Assembly (NCBI RefSeq): GCF_947489365.1 | Contig: NZ_CANLDB010000001.1 | Span: 992,001 to 1,056,000 of the forward strand | DNA length: 64,000 nt | Source of the DNA: an uncultured Nocardioides sp. | Lineage (GTDB): Bacteria > Actinomycetota > Actinomycetes > Propionibacteriales > Nocardioidaceae | Direction of reading: 5' to 3' | Shown: piece after piece, positions 25,137 to 39,886 of the stretch | Position numbering within the stretch: the first letter of the stretch is position 1 | Layout: every line of letters starts with the position of its first letter | The notes under the pieces: generated by a model | The model's database searches: none | What the model saw: only the letters and a program-made list of their open reading frames with translations | Told to the model about the DNA's origin: nothing | Made by a program: the position numbers and the translations under genes

Positions 25137-26747
25137 ATGACCACCGTCGCGGACCACCTCGCCGAAGCCCTCGCCGCCCACGGCGTCACCCAGGTCTGGG
25201 GCGTGGTCGGCGACGCGCTGAACCCCGTCACCGACGCCATCCGCCGCCAGGACGGGCTGGACTGGGTCGGGGTGCGCCACGAGGAGGTCGGGGCCTTCGC
25301 CGCGGGCGCCCAGGCTCAGCTGACCGGGCGTCTGGGCGTGTGTGCCGGCACGGTCGGGCCGGGCTCGGTGCACCTGCTCAACGGCCTGTACGACGCCAAG
25401 AAGTCCCACGCCCCGGTGCTCGCGATCTGCGGCCAGGTGCCGCGGGCCGACATCGGCAGCGACCTGTTCCAGGAGGTCGACAACCACGTCCTGTTCGCGG
25501 ACGTCGCGGAGTACCGCGCCACGGTCACCGACCCGACGCAGCTGGCGCACGTGCTGGAGCAGGCCGGCAACGCGGCCCTGGCGTCCGGGGGCGTGTCGGT
25601 CGTGATCCTGCCCGGCGACCTGGGCGACCTCGAGCTCCCGGAGGGCACCCCGCCCACGCGGTGGGCTGCGCTGCCCGCGCCCCCGGCGCCTGCCGCCGAG
25701 CCCCTCGCCGAGGCCGCCGCCGCGATCGAGGACGCCTCCCGGGTGACGATGCTCGTCGGTATCGGCGCGCGCGACGCCCGCGACGACGTCCTCGCGCTGG
25801 GCCGGCGCCTGCGGGCGCCGATGGTGCTCAGCCTCAAGGCGAAGGAGGGCCTCGAGCACGACAACGAGCTCGAGGTCGGCCAGACCGGCCAGCTCGGCAA
25901 CCCGGCCGCCGCGCAGGCGCTCGAGGACTGCGACCTGCTGCTCATGGTCGGCACCGACTTCCCGTACACCGACTACCTGCCCCACGGCACCACGACGGTG
26001 CAGCTCGACGCCCGCGCCGCCCACGTGGGCCGTCGTACGCCGGTCGCCCACGCGGTCGTCGGCGACGCGGGGGAGTCGCTGCGTGCGCTCCTGGCGGTCG
26101 TCGCCGAGCGCGACGACTCCGGGCACCTCGACCGCGCCCGGTCGTCGTACGACGCGTGGCGGGAGGAGCAGCGACGCCTCGGGGAGCCCGGGGCGTCGGC
26201 GAACGGCGTCCGGCCCGAGGTGCTCGCCGCGGCGATCGACCGCCACGCCGCGTCGGACGCCGTGATGACGACCGACACCGGCATGGCGACCATCTGGGCC
26301 TCCCGGCACGCCACGATGGGCGCCGGCCGCCGACTGCTCGGCTCCTACAACCTGGGCTCGATGGCCAACGCCATGCCGCAGGCGCTCGGCGCCGCGGCCG
26401 CCGCACCGGGTCGCCAGGCGGTCGCCTGGTGCGGCGACGGGGGCCTGACGATGCTGCTGGGCGACCTGCTCACCGTCGCCGAGCAGGACCTGCCGGTGAA
26501 GATGGTGGTCTTCGACAACGGCCGGCTCGGCCTGGTGAAGATCGAGCAGGAGCACTCCGACCTGACCGAGCACGGCACCGGTCTCGACAACCACGACCTC
26601 GCCGCCGTCGCCCGGGCCGTCGGCGTCCACGCGGTCCGGGTCAGCACCGACGCCGAGGTCGACGACGCGGTGCGGGAGGCCTTCGCCCGCCCCGGCCCGG
26701 TCCTGCTCGACGTCCTCACCGACCCCGGGGCCACCGCGGAGGACTGA
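25137..26747 (+). CDS. Thiamine-diphosphate-dependent enzyme, pyruvate oxidase/dehydrogenase type
   Basis: A 536-residue ThDP enzyme of the acetolactate synthase/pyruvate oxidase superfamily. The Glu of R-H-E-E-V-G-A-F (near 45) activates ThDP; the central domain follows; and the ThDP-binding G-D-G-G-L-T-M-L-L-G-D-L with V-V-F-D-N-G-R-L-G motif is near residues 430-465. Overall pattern (V-W-G-V-V-G-D-A-L-N, F-Q-E-V-D-N) is closest to PoxB-type pyruvate:quinone oxidoreductases, giving acetate and CO2 at the membrane, but substrate is not certain. An ATG at 25137 has GGAGGG close by. Confidence 0.85.
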   Translation: MTTVADHLAEALAAHGVTQVWGVVGDALNPVTDAIRRQDGLDWVGVRHEEVGAFAAGAQAQLTGRLGVCAGTVGPGSVHLLNGLYDAKKSHAPVLAICGQVPRADIGSDLFQEVDNHVLFADVAEYRATVTDPTQLAHVLEQAGNAALASGGVSVVILPGDLGDLELPEGTPPTRWAALPAPPAPAAEPLAEAAAAIEDASRVTMLVGIGARDARDDVLALGRRLRAPMVLSLKAKEGLEHDNELEVGQTGQLGNPAAAQALEDCDLLLMVGTDFPYTDYLPHGTTTVQLDARAAHVGRRTPVAHAVVGDAGESLRALLAVVAERDDSGHLDRARSSYDAWREEQRRLGEPGASANGVRPEVLAAAIDRHAASDAVMTTDTGMATIWASRHATMGAGRRLLGSYNLGSMANAMPQALGAAAAAPGRQAVAWCGDGGLTMLLGDLLTVAEQDLPVKMVVFDNGRLGLVKIEQEHSDLTEHGTGLDNHDLAAVARAVGVHAVRVSTDAEVDDAVREAFARPGPVLLDVLTDPGATAED

Positions 26748-26762
26748 GCCTCCGGGTGGTGC

Positions 26763-28349
26763 TCAGCGCCGCTTCGGGCGCAGCGTCCGGCTGAAGAGCG
26801 AGGCACCCTCGACGTCGCGCAGGTGCACCGTCAGCGCCTTCGTCCCCGCGTCGATCTCGACCTCGCCGAAGAACTGCGACCCCTCCGCGGGCGAGGTGTT
26901 CGGCGCCGGCGGGGCGGCCACGAACGCCGCCCGGGGCCCGAAGGTGCCGTCGAGCTCGCTCGGCCCGAACGCGCCGGCGTTGAGCGGTCCCGACACGAAC
27001 TCCCAGAAGGGGTCGAAGTCCGTGAACGCCGCGCGGTCGGGGGAGTAGTGGTGCGCGGCGGTGTAGTGGACGTCGGCGGTGAGCCAGACGTGGTTGCGGA
27101 TCCCCAGGCGCTTGAGGCCGGACAGCACGGTCGCGATGCCCTGCTCACGGCCGAGCGGCGCACCGTCGTCGCCGTTCGCGATCCCCTCCCAGGCCTCGCC
27201 GTCCGGCACGAGGAGCCCGATCGGCAGGTCGGCGGCGATCACCTTCCAGGTCGCGGTCGAGCGCTCGAGCTCGCGCAGCAGCCAGCGGGTCTGGCGCGCG
27301 CCGAGCACCCCCTGCCGCTCCGCGGGCTCGAGGTTGGCGGTGTTCGGGTTCTTGAAGGTGCGCATGTCCAGGACGAACACGTCGAGCAGGGGTCCGTAGG
27401 CGATCTTGCGGTAGACGCGCCCGTCGGGGTCGGGGGAGAGGTCCGACAGCGGCGTCCACTCGTGGAAGGCGCGGTGACCGCGGCGGGCGAGGGTGTCGAC
27501 GTCCTTCACCCGGTAGCGCTCGTCGTCCAGGATCTCGCCCGGGTACCAGTTGTTCGTGACCTCGTGGTCGTCCCACTGCACCACCTGCGGGGTGCGCGCG
27601 AGGAACTCCCGCCAGTTGTCGGCCAGCAGGTTGTAGGCGTACTGCCCGCGGAACTCCGCCAGCGTCTCGGCGACCTTGGACTTGGCCTCGGTGACCTCGT
27701 TGCGCCAGATCGAGCCGTCGGGCAGCTCGACCTGCTCCTGCACCGGCCCGTCGGCGTACACGTAGTCGCCGGAGCAGAGGAAGAAGTCGGGGTCGCGGCG
27801 GGTCATGGCGTCGGCGATCCGGAAGCCGCCGTACTCGGGGTTCACGCCCCAGCCCTGGCCGGCGATGTCGCCCGACCACAGGAACCGGACGTCGTCCCCC
27901 CGCCCGGGCGCGGTGCGGAGCCGACCGACGACCGGCTCGCTCGCGCGACGGGCGTCATCGAGGTCGACGGCGCGGACGCGGTAGTGCAGCTCGGCGCCGG
28001 TCGGCAGGTCCGTGAGGGCGACGTGGCCGGTCAGGTCGGTGCCGGGGCGGACGACGGGCCCGCGGACGGTGCGCACCCGCCGGCGGAACCGGGGGTCGCG
28101 GGAGACCTCGACGACCAGGCGGGACGGCCGGTCGGCGCGGCCCCACACGACGGCACCGCCCGGTCGGACGTCGCCCGACTGGACGCCGTGGGTCAGCCGG
28201 GGCCGGCCCCCACGCACGAACGCGGGCGCGGAGCCGGGGACCGCGCCGGCGTGCGGGGCGAGGAAGCCGGAGGAGGCGGCGACGGAGGCGGCTGCGGCGA
28301 GGCCGGTGCTGCGCAGGACGGTACGGCGGTCGAGGGATCCCGAGGTCAT
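26763..28349 (-). CDS. PhoD-like phosphatase, Tat-exported, second type
   Basis: A 528-residue exported phosphodiesterase/phosphatase. The N-terminus carries a twin-arginine signal (L-D-R-R-T-V-L, then a long Ala-rich stretch). The PhoD-like pattern follows: Fn3-like domain, F-L-C-S-G-D-Y-V near residue 190, [10 protein letters not shown] near 268, and W-L-T-A-D-V-H-Y near 425. It is clearly distinct from the PhoD at 5725-7398, so the strain has at least two exported enzymes for organic phosphate. The start is the ATG at 28349; the open frame beyond it overlaps lepA and is a shadow. Confidence 0.88.
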   Translation of the reverse strand: MTSGSLDRRTVLRSTGLAAAASVAASSGFLAPHAGAVPGSAPAFVRGGRPRLTHGVQSGDVRPGGAVVWGRADRPSRLVVEVSRDPRFRRRVRTVRGPVVRPGTDLTGHVALTDLPTGAELHYRVRAVDLDDARRASEPVVGRLRTAPGRGDDVRFLWSGDIAGQGWGVNPEYGGFRIADAMTRRDPDFFLCSGDYVYADGPVQEQVELPDGSIWRNEVTEAKSKVAETLAEFRGQYAYNLLADNWREFLARTPQVVQWDDHEVTNNWYPGEILDDERYRVKDVDTLARRGHRAFHEWTPLSDLSPDPDGRVYRKIAYGPLLDVFVLDMRTFKNPNTANLEPAERQGVLGARQTRWLLRELERSTATWKVIAADLPIGLLVPDGEAWEGIANGDDGAPLGREQGIATVLSGLKRLGIRNHVWLTADVHYTAAHHYSPDRAAFTDFDPFWEFVSGPLNAGAFGPSELDGTFGPRAAFVAAPPAPNTSPAEGSQFFGEVEIDAGTKALTVHLRDVEGASLFSRTLRPKRR

Positions 28350-28487
28350 GGGGAGAAACCTGGCGGACCCGGACGAACCACAGGTGGCGCCGGGGTGAAC
28401 GCGGTCCGCCGCGAGGCGGTGGGGCGAGGGGTCGCGTGGGAGGATCGGGTCGACCCGACCGCCCGCAGGACCGAGCAGAGAGCAGCC

Positions 28488-30380
<1,893 letters not shown>

Positions 30381-30404
30381 CCCCGAGGACCGTCGTACGA
30401 CGCC

Positions 30405-30686
30405 TCAGCGGCAGGTGCCGTCGGCGCACCGGGCGCGTCGGCCCGCAAGGGTCGCCCCGAGGCCCACGGCCCAACAGGTGGGGCAGCCGCGCCACGCGAC
30501 CACGGTGCCGACGAGGCCCAGCAGCGCCCACGGGTGGTCGCCGGCGTAGGCGAACGCGGCCGCGGCGAGCAGCAGGCCGACGACCCCGCGCACGAGGTGC
30601 TCCGTCAGGGTCCGGCTGGCGAACACGAGCCCGGGCAGGTCGTCCGCGGTCGTGACCGGCGGCTGCTCCTGGGTGGGGGTGCTCAC
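30405..30686 (-). CDS. Small membrane protein, DUF2892-like
   Basis: A 93-residue protein with two membrane helices (about 37-55 and 58-75) and a Cys-containing G-C-P-T-C-W-A-V-G-L end segment, reminiscent of DUF2892 proteins, plus two C-terminal Cys. The GTG at 30686 is 7 nt after TACCGT, matching the leaderless pattern used by many genes here; an in-frame GTG lies at 30695. Function unknown. Confidence 0.6.
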   Translation of the reverse strand: MSTPTQEQPPVTTADDLPGLVFASRTLTEHLVRGVVGLLLAAAAFAYAGDHPWALLGLVGTVVAWRGCPTCWAVGLGATLAGRRARCADGTCR

Positions 30687-30711
30687 GCCGTCCACGGTAG
30701 CCCGCGGCCCG

Positions 30712-31014
30712 TCAGCCGAGCAGCGCCCGCAGGGTGTCGCGGTGCCGCGTGTACGCCGCCCGGCCGGGCCGGGTCGCCTTGTACGTGGTGGTCGAGCCCC
30801 GGCCGCGGCCCGACTTGCTGATCGCCAGGTAGCCAGCCGCCTCGAGCGCCCCGGCCTGCTTGGACAGGTCGGAGTCGCTGACCGCGAGGTGGTCGCGGAG
30901 GAAGCCGAAGTCGGCCGAGGTCGCTCCCGTGAGGACGGCCATGATCGCCAGGCGCTTCGGTGCGTTCAGGACGGGGTCGAGACCGGCCAGGGCGGAGACG
31001 GGGGTCTCGGTCAC
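30712..31014 (-). CDS. Winged-helix transcriptional regulator
   Basis: A 100-residue winged-helix DNA-binding protein of the type annotated as HTH_34: L-N-A-P-K-R-L-A-I-M-A-V-L (helix 1), L-R-D-H-L-A-V-S-D-S-D-L-S-K-Q (recognition helix) and a basic wing with R-G-R-G-S-T-T-T-Y. Its GTG overlaps the stop of the upstream membrane-protein gene (GTGA), so it is the second gene of a two-gene operon. An inverted repeat across that operon's promoter (31485-31512) is a plausible autoregulatory site. Confidence 0.85.
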   Translation of the reverse strand: MTETPVSALAGLDPVLNAPKRLAIMAVLTGATSADFGFLRDHLAVSDSDLSKQAGALEAAGYLAISKSGRGRGSTTTYKATRPGRAAYTRHRDTLRALLG

Positions 31015-31466
31015 GCGACGCGCGCCTGCACGGCGGCCGACGCCCGGGCGTACGCGCGGTTGTAGAGGAACACCGCCAGGCCCCAGGTGACGCCGATGAA
31101 GACGGCGGCGACCCAGCCGGCCGCGTAGTGGCCCAGCAGGTACGTGACCGGGACGATCACGAGCGGCGAGCAGAACAGCGCAGCCGTCGCCCGGTTGTAC
31201 TCCCGCGGCATCCGCCCGGTGTAGGACGGGTACGCCGCCTGGGTGCGGTGGTCCCACCAGATGTAGCCGAGCATCACGGCCAGGTGGAGCAGGGACCAGA
31301 GGTTGCCGGTCACGCCGTCGAGGTAGGCCAGGCCGAGGGTGAACGTCGCCGCCCAGGCCGCCATGGCGATCGGCGTCCAGGCCGGGAACCGGTAGCCGGT
31401 CCACCCGAGGGTCTCGCCGCGCTCGGCCTCGCGGAGCTCCTGTCGGAGGGTCTCGTTGCTTTCCAT
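31011..31466 (-). CDS. Four-helix membrane protein
   Basis: A 151-residue integral membrane protein with about four helices (near 27-47, 54-70, 90-110 and 118-138) and a short charged N-terminus. No named family recognised. The same pairing of a small winged-helix regulator with a multi-pass membrane protein occurs widely in actinobacteria, suggesting the regulator senses a state linked to this protein. The ATG lies 7 nt after TACGGT, so the mRNA is probably leaderless. Confidence 0.75.
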   Translation of the reverse strand: MESNETLRQELREAERGETLGWTGYRFPAWTPIAMAAWAATFTLGLAYLDGVTGNLWSLLHLAVMLGYIWWDHRTQAAYPSYTGRMPREYNRATAALFCSPLVIVPVTYLLGHYAAGWVAAVFIGVTWGLAVFLYNRAYARASAAVQARVA

Positions 31467-31484
31467 GACGGAAACCGTAGAGAG

Positions 31485-31512
31485 AACTTTCCGGTGGTGC
31501 AAGTGGAAAGTT
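31485..31512. promoter_or_regulatory. Inverted-repeat operator over the regulator operon promoter
   Basis: AACTTTCC (31485-31492) and GGAAAGTT (31505-31512) form an 8-bp inverted repeat with a 12-nt spacer. On the minus strand a TTGCAC -35 lies within the spacer, and TACGGT follows 17 nt later, 7 nt before the ATG at 31466. The halves therefore flank the -35, a typical site for repression, probably by the winged-helix protein of the same operon. Confidence 0.6.
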
Positions 31513-31561
31513 TCGCTCCGACAGGTGGAGCCTGCCCGAGCGGACACCGTCCGCGCCCGGC

Positions 31562-32689
31562 TCAGACGGCCTCCCGCGTCAGCGTGACGTCGGTGATGGT
31601 GATGCCTAGCGCCGCCTCGACCGCCGCGACGGGTGCGTCGAGGTCGCCCTTCCGGGGACGGCGGGTGCGGGCGAACCAGGTGACCTCGAGCGGACGCCGA
31701 CGGGCCGAGCCCATGGCGCGCCAGTAGCCGGTGATCCGGCCGTCGACCAGGAGCGGCGGCAGGACCGTGGCGTTGGCCTGGTTCCACAGTCGTCCGTGGT
31801 GGGCGGGGTCGGCGAAGCGGGTGCGCGACGAGGGCTCGTAGGCGCACATGAACGCGTCGAACTCGGGGAGCAGACGGACGCCCGTGTCGGCCACGGCAGG
31901 CGGGGCGTCGGGGAGGTCGACGTAGACCCGACCGTCCGGGCCCTCCTCCCCGTCGAGGGACAGCCGTTCCAGGGCGGCGTCGACGGTGCCGAGCGTGACC
32001 CCGGCCCACCAGGCGAGGTCCTGCCGGCTCGCCGGCCCGTGCGCGGTGAGATGAGCACGCACCAGGTCGGCGACGACGTCGGGGTCGGTGAGCCGACGGC
32101 CCCGCTCCGGTGCCACCGAGGTCGTGTAGCCCGCGCGCCCCTGGCCCTCCCACCCGCCGCTGAGCGGGCGCCGGACGAGCCCCCCATGGGTGTAGGACAG
32201 CGACCGGCCGATGCTCGCCCGCACCTCGTCGGGGTCGCGTCCGTCGCGCCCGCCGACCCAGGCGGCCAGGTGGGTGTGCAGGTCGTCCGCGGTGCGCGGC
32301 TCGGACGCGGCGTACGACTCGAGCTCCGACCACAGCTCGTCGACCGTGAAGCGCTGGGGCCGCAGCACGCGCGCGACGTCCCTGCGACGGGCCATCCGGG
32401 TGACGGCCTCGTGCAGGGGGTGGTCCTCCGCGGCGACGGTGTGGACGGTCCCGCGGAGCGTGCTGCCGCGCAGGATCGCGCCGGCCTCGAACGCGTCGGT
32501 GATCGCCGCGTGGGTGACACCGGGGAACCGTGCGGCCATGCCGAGGAATGTCGACCGCGCGGTCTGCGACTGGATCGCCCCGGTCCGGCGCAGCGCGGCG
32601 GCGACCTGCGCCGGGTCGGCCGGCGGTACGACGTCCGCGGGGAGCTGGCGGGCGAGGGCGCGGGCGCCGAGGTCGTCCCAGGTGGTCAC
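31562..32689 (-). CDS. Winged-helix protein of the AlkZ/YcaQ-like (HTH_42) family
   Basis: A 375-residue protein of the family that includes DNA glycosylases AlkZ and YcaQ, which unhook alkylated bases and crosslinks, as well as members without known activity. It has A-I-Q-S-Q-T-A near residue 40 at the position of the family's QxQ/QxD catalytic motif, H-T-V-A at about 83-86, and the L-L-P-E-F-D-A-F-M end segment (about 273-281) with L-L-V-D-G-R-I-T-G-Y-W. Start GTG 32689 overlaps the stop of the upstream gene (GTGA). DNA repair is a reasonable but unproven assignment. Confidence 0.8.
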   Translation of the reverse strand: MTTWDDLGARALARQLPADVVPPADPAQVAAALRRTGAIQSQTARSTFLGMAARFPGVTHAAITDAFEAGAILRGSTLRGTVHTVAAEDHPLHEAVTRMARRRDVARVLRPQRFTVDELWSELESYAASEPRTADDLHTHLAAWVGGRDGRDPDEVRASIGRSLSYTHGGLVRRPLSGGWEGQGRAGYTTSVAPERGRRLTDPDVVADLVRAHLTAHGPASRQDLAWWAGVTLGTVDAALERLSLDGEEGPDGRVYVDLPDAPPAVADTGVRLLPEFDAFMCAYEPSSRTRFADPAHHGRLWNQANATVLPPLLVDGRITGYWRAMGSARRRPLEVTWFARTRRPRKGDLDAPVAAVEAALGITITDVTLTREAV

Positions 32690-33258
32690 GCCCCCGAGTC
32701 TGGGCCCCAGTGCGGGTCGCGGCCCAGCCTCCCGAGCAGCCGGTCGGAGGCGGAGGCGTCGTCCGGCACGCTCACGGGCGGCCCGCAGATGCCCTCGCTG
32801 TGGAGCGCGGGTCCCCAGCCGTCGGCGAGGGCGGAGAGGGCGTCCGCGTCGGGGACCTCGTACGACGCTCCCGCGGCGACGGCGACGTCCCAGGCGTGGA
32901 TCTCGAGGTCCCAGCCGTAGAAGTCGGCCATGGTGGCGCCGATCGTGGTCGGCCCGAAGAACCCGTCGTAGGTGCGGGCGGCGACGTCGTCGGTCAGCAC
33001 GACGGCCATCGCGCGGGCGTGCGCGCGCCAGCGGGCGGCCGGGTCGTCACCCGACGGCGCCGGGACGGTCAGTCCGTGGCGGGCGAGGAAGTCGCGCTCG
33101 GTGTCGATGACGTGGTCGACGACGTCGGCCACCGTCCAGCCCTCGCAGGGGGTGGGGGCGTCGTGGTGGCCACCGGCCCGGTCGAGGGCGGCGCTGAAGC
33201 GGTCGGCGCGGTCGCGGAAGGCGGCGGCGCTGCCGCCGGCGGTCTCGGTCGTGGTCAT
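32686..33258 (-). CDS. TIGR03086-family DinB-like protein
   Basis: A 190-residue member of the actinobacterial DinB/mycothiol-dependent maleylpyruvate isomerase-like superfamily, close to TIGR03086: P-T-P-C-E-G-W-T-V-A-D-V-V-D-H-V-I-D near residue 35 supplies the metal-binding His, and D-F-Y-G-W-D-L-E-I-H-A-W-D near 118 supplies the others. Members may be mycothiol-dependent enzymes; no specific substrate is known. Its ATG is 6 nt after TACGGT, a leaderless promoter. Divergent from the AraC-type gene and followed by the AlkZ-like gene. Confidence 0.82.
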   Translation of the reverse strand: MTTTETAGGSAAAFRDRADRFSAALDRAGGHHDAPTPCEGWTVADVVDHVIDTERDFLARHGLTVPAPSGDDPAARWRAHARAMAVVLTDDVAARTYDGFFGPTTIGATMADFYGWDLEIHAWDVAVAAGASYEVPDADALSALADGWGPALHSEGICGPPVSVPDDASASDRLLGRLGRDPHWGPDSGA

Positions 33259-33309
33259 CCGACGACCGTAGGGCCGGTCGCCGACGGCGGGCTTGTGATA
33301 ATCCGACAC

Positions 33310-38101
<4,792 letters not shown>

Positions 38102-38118
38102 GCCCTCACAACCGAGGC

Positions 38119-39729
38119 TCAGGCGGTCGCGAACCTCCCGAGCACCTGCTCGGCGCGGATGCCGCCGAGGTGGTCGGCGAAGATGCGCTGGTAGCCGAGC
38201 TCCTCGCGGCTGCGCGCCGACGGCAGGCCCTCGAGGCGCACGGACTCCCACTCGTCGTCGGGCACGAACGCCTCGGCGCGGCGGGTCATCACGTCGGCGG
38301 TGCCCGAGCCGTCCCCGAACTGCTCCTTGCGGCGCCACAGCACGGAGTCCGGCAGCCACCCGGCGAACGCCTCGCGGAGGATCGCCTTCTCCTGCGCCTG
38401 CTCCTGACCGTCCTCGCCGAGCAGCTTCCACGCCACGGGCACGCGCTGCGCGACGGCGAGCATCTCGCGGGCCAGGAACGGCACCCGGGCCTCCAGTCCG
38501 AACGCCATGCTCACCCGGTCCGCGCGCTGCAGGTTGAGGTGGTGCAGGACCTGCACCCCCTCGACCAGGGCGTCGGCCAGTGCGGCCTCGTCCAGCTCGC
38601 GGAGGTGGTGGTAGCCGGCGAACAGCTCGTCGGCGCCCTCCCCGGTCAGCACGACCTTCACGTGCTGCGCGGCCAGCTCGGAGAGCAGGTAGTTCGGCAC
38701 GGCGGAGCGCACCAGCGACGGCTCGTAGGACTCGATCGAGCGGACGACGGCCGGCAGCACGTCGATCACCTCGTCGTCGGTGTAGACCCGCTCGTGGTGC
38801 TCGGTGCCGAGGTACGCCGCGACCCGGCGGGCCGCGACGAGGTCCGGGCTGTCCGGCGTCCCCGCCGCGAACGACCGGACCACGGTGCCGGGACCCGACA
38901 CGTGCTCGATCTCGCGGACCATGATCGCCGCGACGAGGCTGGAGTCGAGGCCACCGGAGAGGAAGACGCCGATCGGGACGTCGGCCATCATCCGCGCCCG
39001 TACCGCCTCGACCAGCGTCCCGCGGATGGCGGCGTGCGCCTCCTCCCGCGTCGTGTACGACGGCCCGACCGGCTCGTCGGTGCCCAACGGGTCGGTGCGG
39101 AGGTCGACGAAGGGCTGCAGCCCGGTGCGCGGGGTCCAGTGGTGGCCCGGCGGGAACTCCTCGACCGCGGGCCGGACCTCGGGCGGGAAGGCGCCGAGCT
39201 CGGAGGCGGCGAGCAGCCGGCCGTCGTACCGGGCCCAGTAGAGGGGCTTCACGCCGAGGGGGTCGCGGGCGAGCACGAGTCCGCCGTCCCCCTCCCCGCC
39301 GTCGTCGGTGCCGTCGTCGGTGCCGTCCTCGGCGGCGACCGCGAAGGCGTACATGCCCCGGAGGTCGTGGATGCCGTCGAGCCCGCGGGCGGCGACGACG
39401 TGGAGGATCACCTCGGAGTCCGAGGAGGTCGCGAACGGCCCGCCGAGCTGGTCGCGGAGGTCGTCGTGGTTGTAGATCTCGCCGTTGGCGGCCACCCAGC
39501 GGCCGGCCACGGTGCCGCCGTCCGCGGAGGTCATCGGCTGTCTGCCGCCGGCGAGGTCGACGATCGCCAGCCGGGTGTGGCCCAGCCAGGTGGAGCCGAC
39601 GAGGCGGGACCCCTGCCCGTCGGGCCCGCGGTGGGCGATCGGCGACAGCATGCGCTCACCGATCTCACAGGCCGTTGCCAGACGCTCGGGGGTGGGATCG
39701 AACTCGTGGACCACGGCGATGCCGCACAC
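38119..39729 (-). CDS. asnB: Asparagine synthase (glutamine-hydrolysing)
   Basis: A 536-residue AsnB-type enzyme. The GTG start puts Cys2 at the N-terminus as glutaminase nucleophile (C-G-I-A-V-V). H-R-G-P-D-G and A-N-G-E-I-Y-N-H define the glutaminase domain. The synthase domain has the ATP pyrophosphatase loop G-V-F-L-S-G-G-L-D-S-S-L-V-A near residue 250 and G-E-G-A-D-E-L-F-A-G-Y near 360. It makes asparagine from aspartate, glutamine and ATP. An Asp/Gly-rich insert near 132-146 is unusual but in frame. Divergent from fadD. Confidence 0.93.
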   Translation of the reverse strand: MCGIAVVHEFDPTPERLATACEIGERMLSPIAHRGPDGQGSRLVGSTWLGHTRLAIVDLAGGRQPMTSADGGTVAGRWVAANGEIYNHDDLRDQLGGPFATSSDSEVILHVVAARGLDGIHDLRGMYAFAVAAEDGTDDGTDDGGEGDGGLVLARDPLGVKPLYWARYDGRLLAASELGAFPPEVRPAVEEFPPGHHWTPRTGLQPFVDLRTDPLGTDEPVGPSYTTREEAHAAIRGTLVEAVRARMMADVPIGVFLSGGLDSSLVAAIMVREIEHVSGPGTVVRSFAAGTPDSPDLVAARRVAAYLGTEHHERVYTDDEVIDVLPAVVRSIESYEPSLVRSAVPNYLLSELAAQHVKVVLTGEGADELFAGYHHLRELDEAALADALVEGVQVLHHLNLQRADRVSMAFGLEARVPFLAREMLAVAQRVPVAWKLLGEDGQEQAQEKAILREAFAGWLPDSVLWRRKEQFGDGSGTADVMTRRAEAFVPDDEWESVRLEGLPSARSREELGYQRIFADHLGGIRAEQVLGRFATA

Positions 39730-39886
39730 GCTGCTCAGCTCCTAGGGCGTCCCGCGCACGGTGGCGGGCCGATGAGTCGATGCCGAAAGGTTAGCGACGG
39801 CGTGTTACCGGTGAGTTGCGGCGTGATCTAGGTTACCCAGCAACACAGGCCCCGCCGGCTCGCGCCGGCGCCGGAGAGGGAGACCC

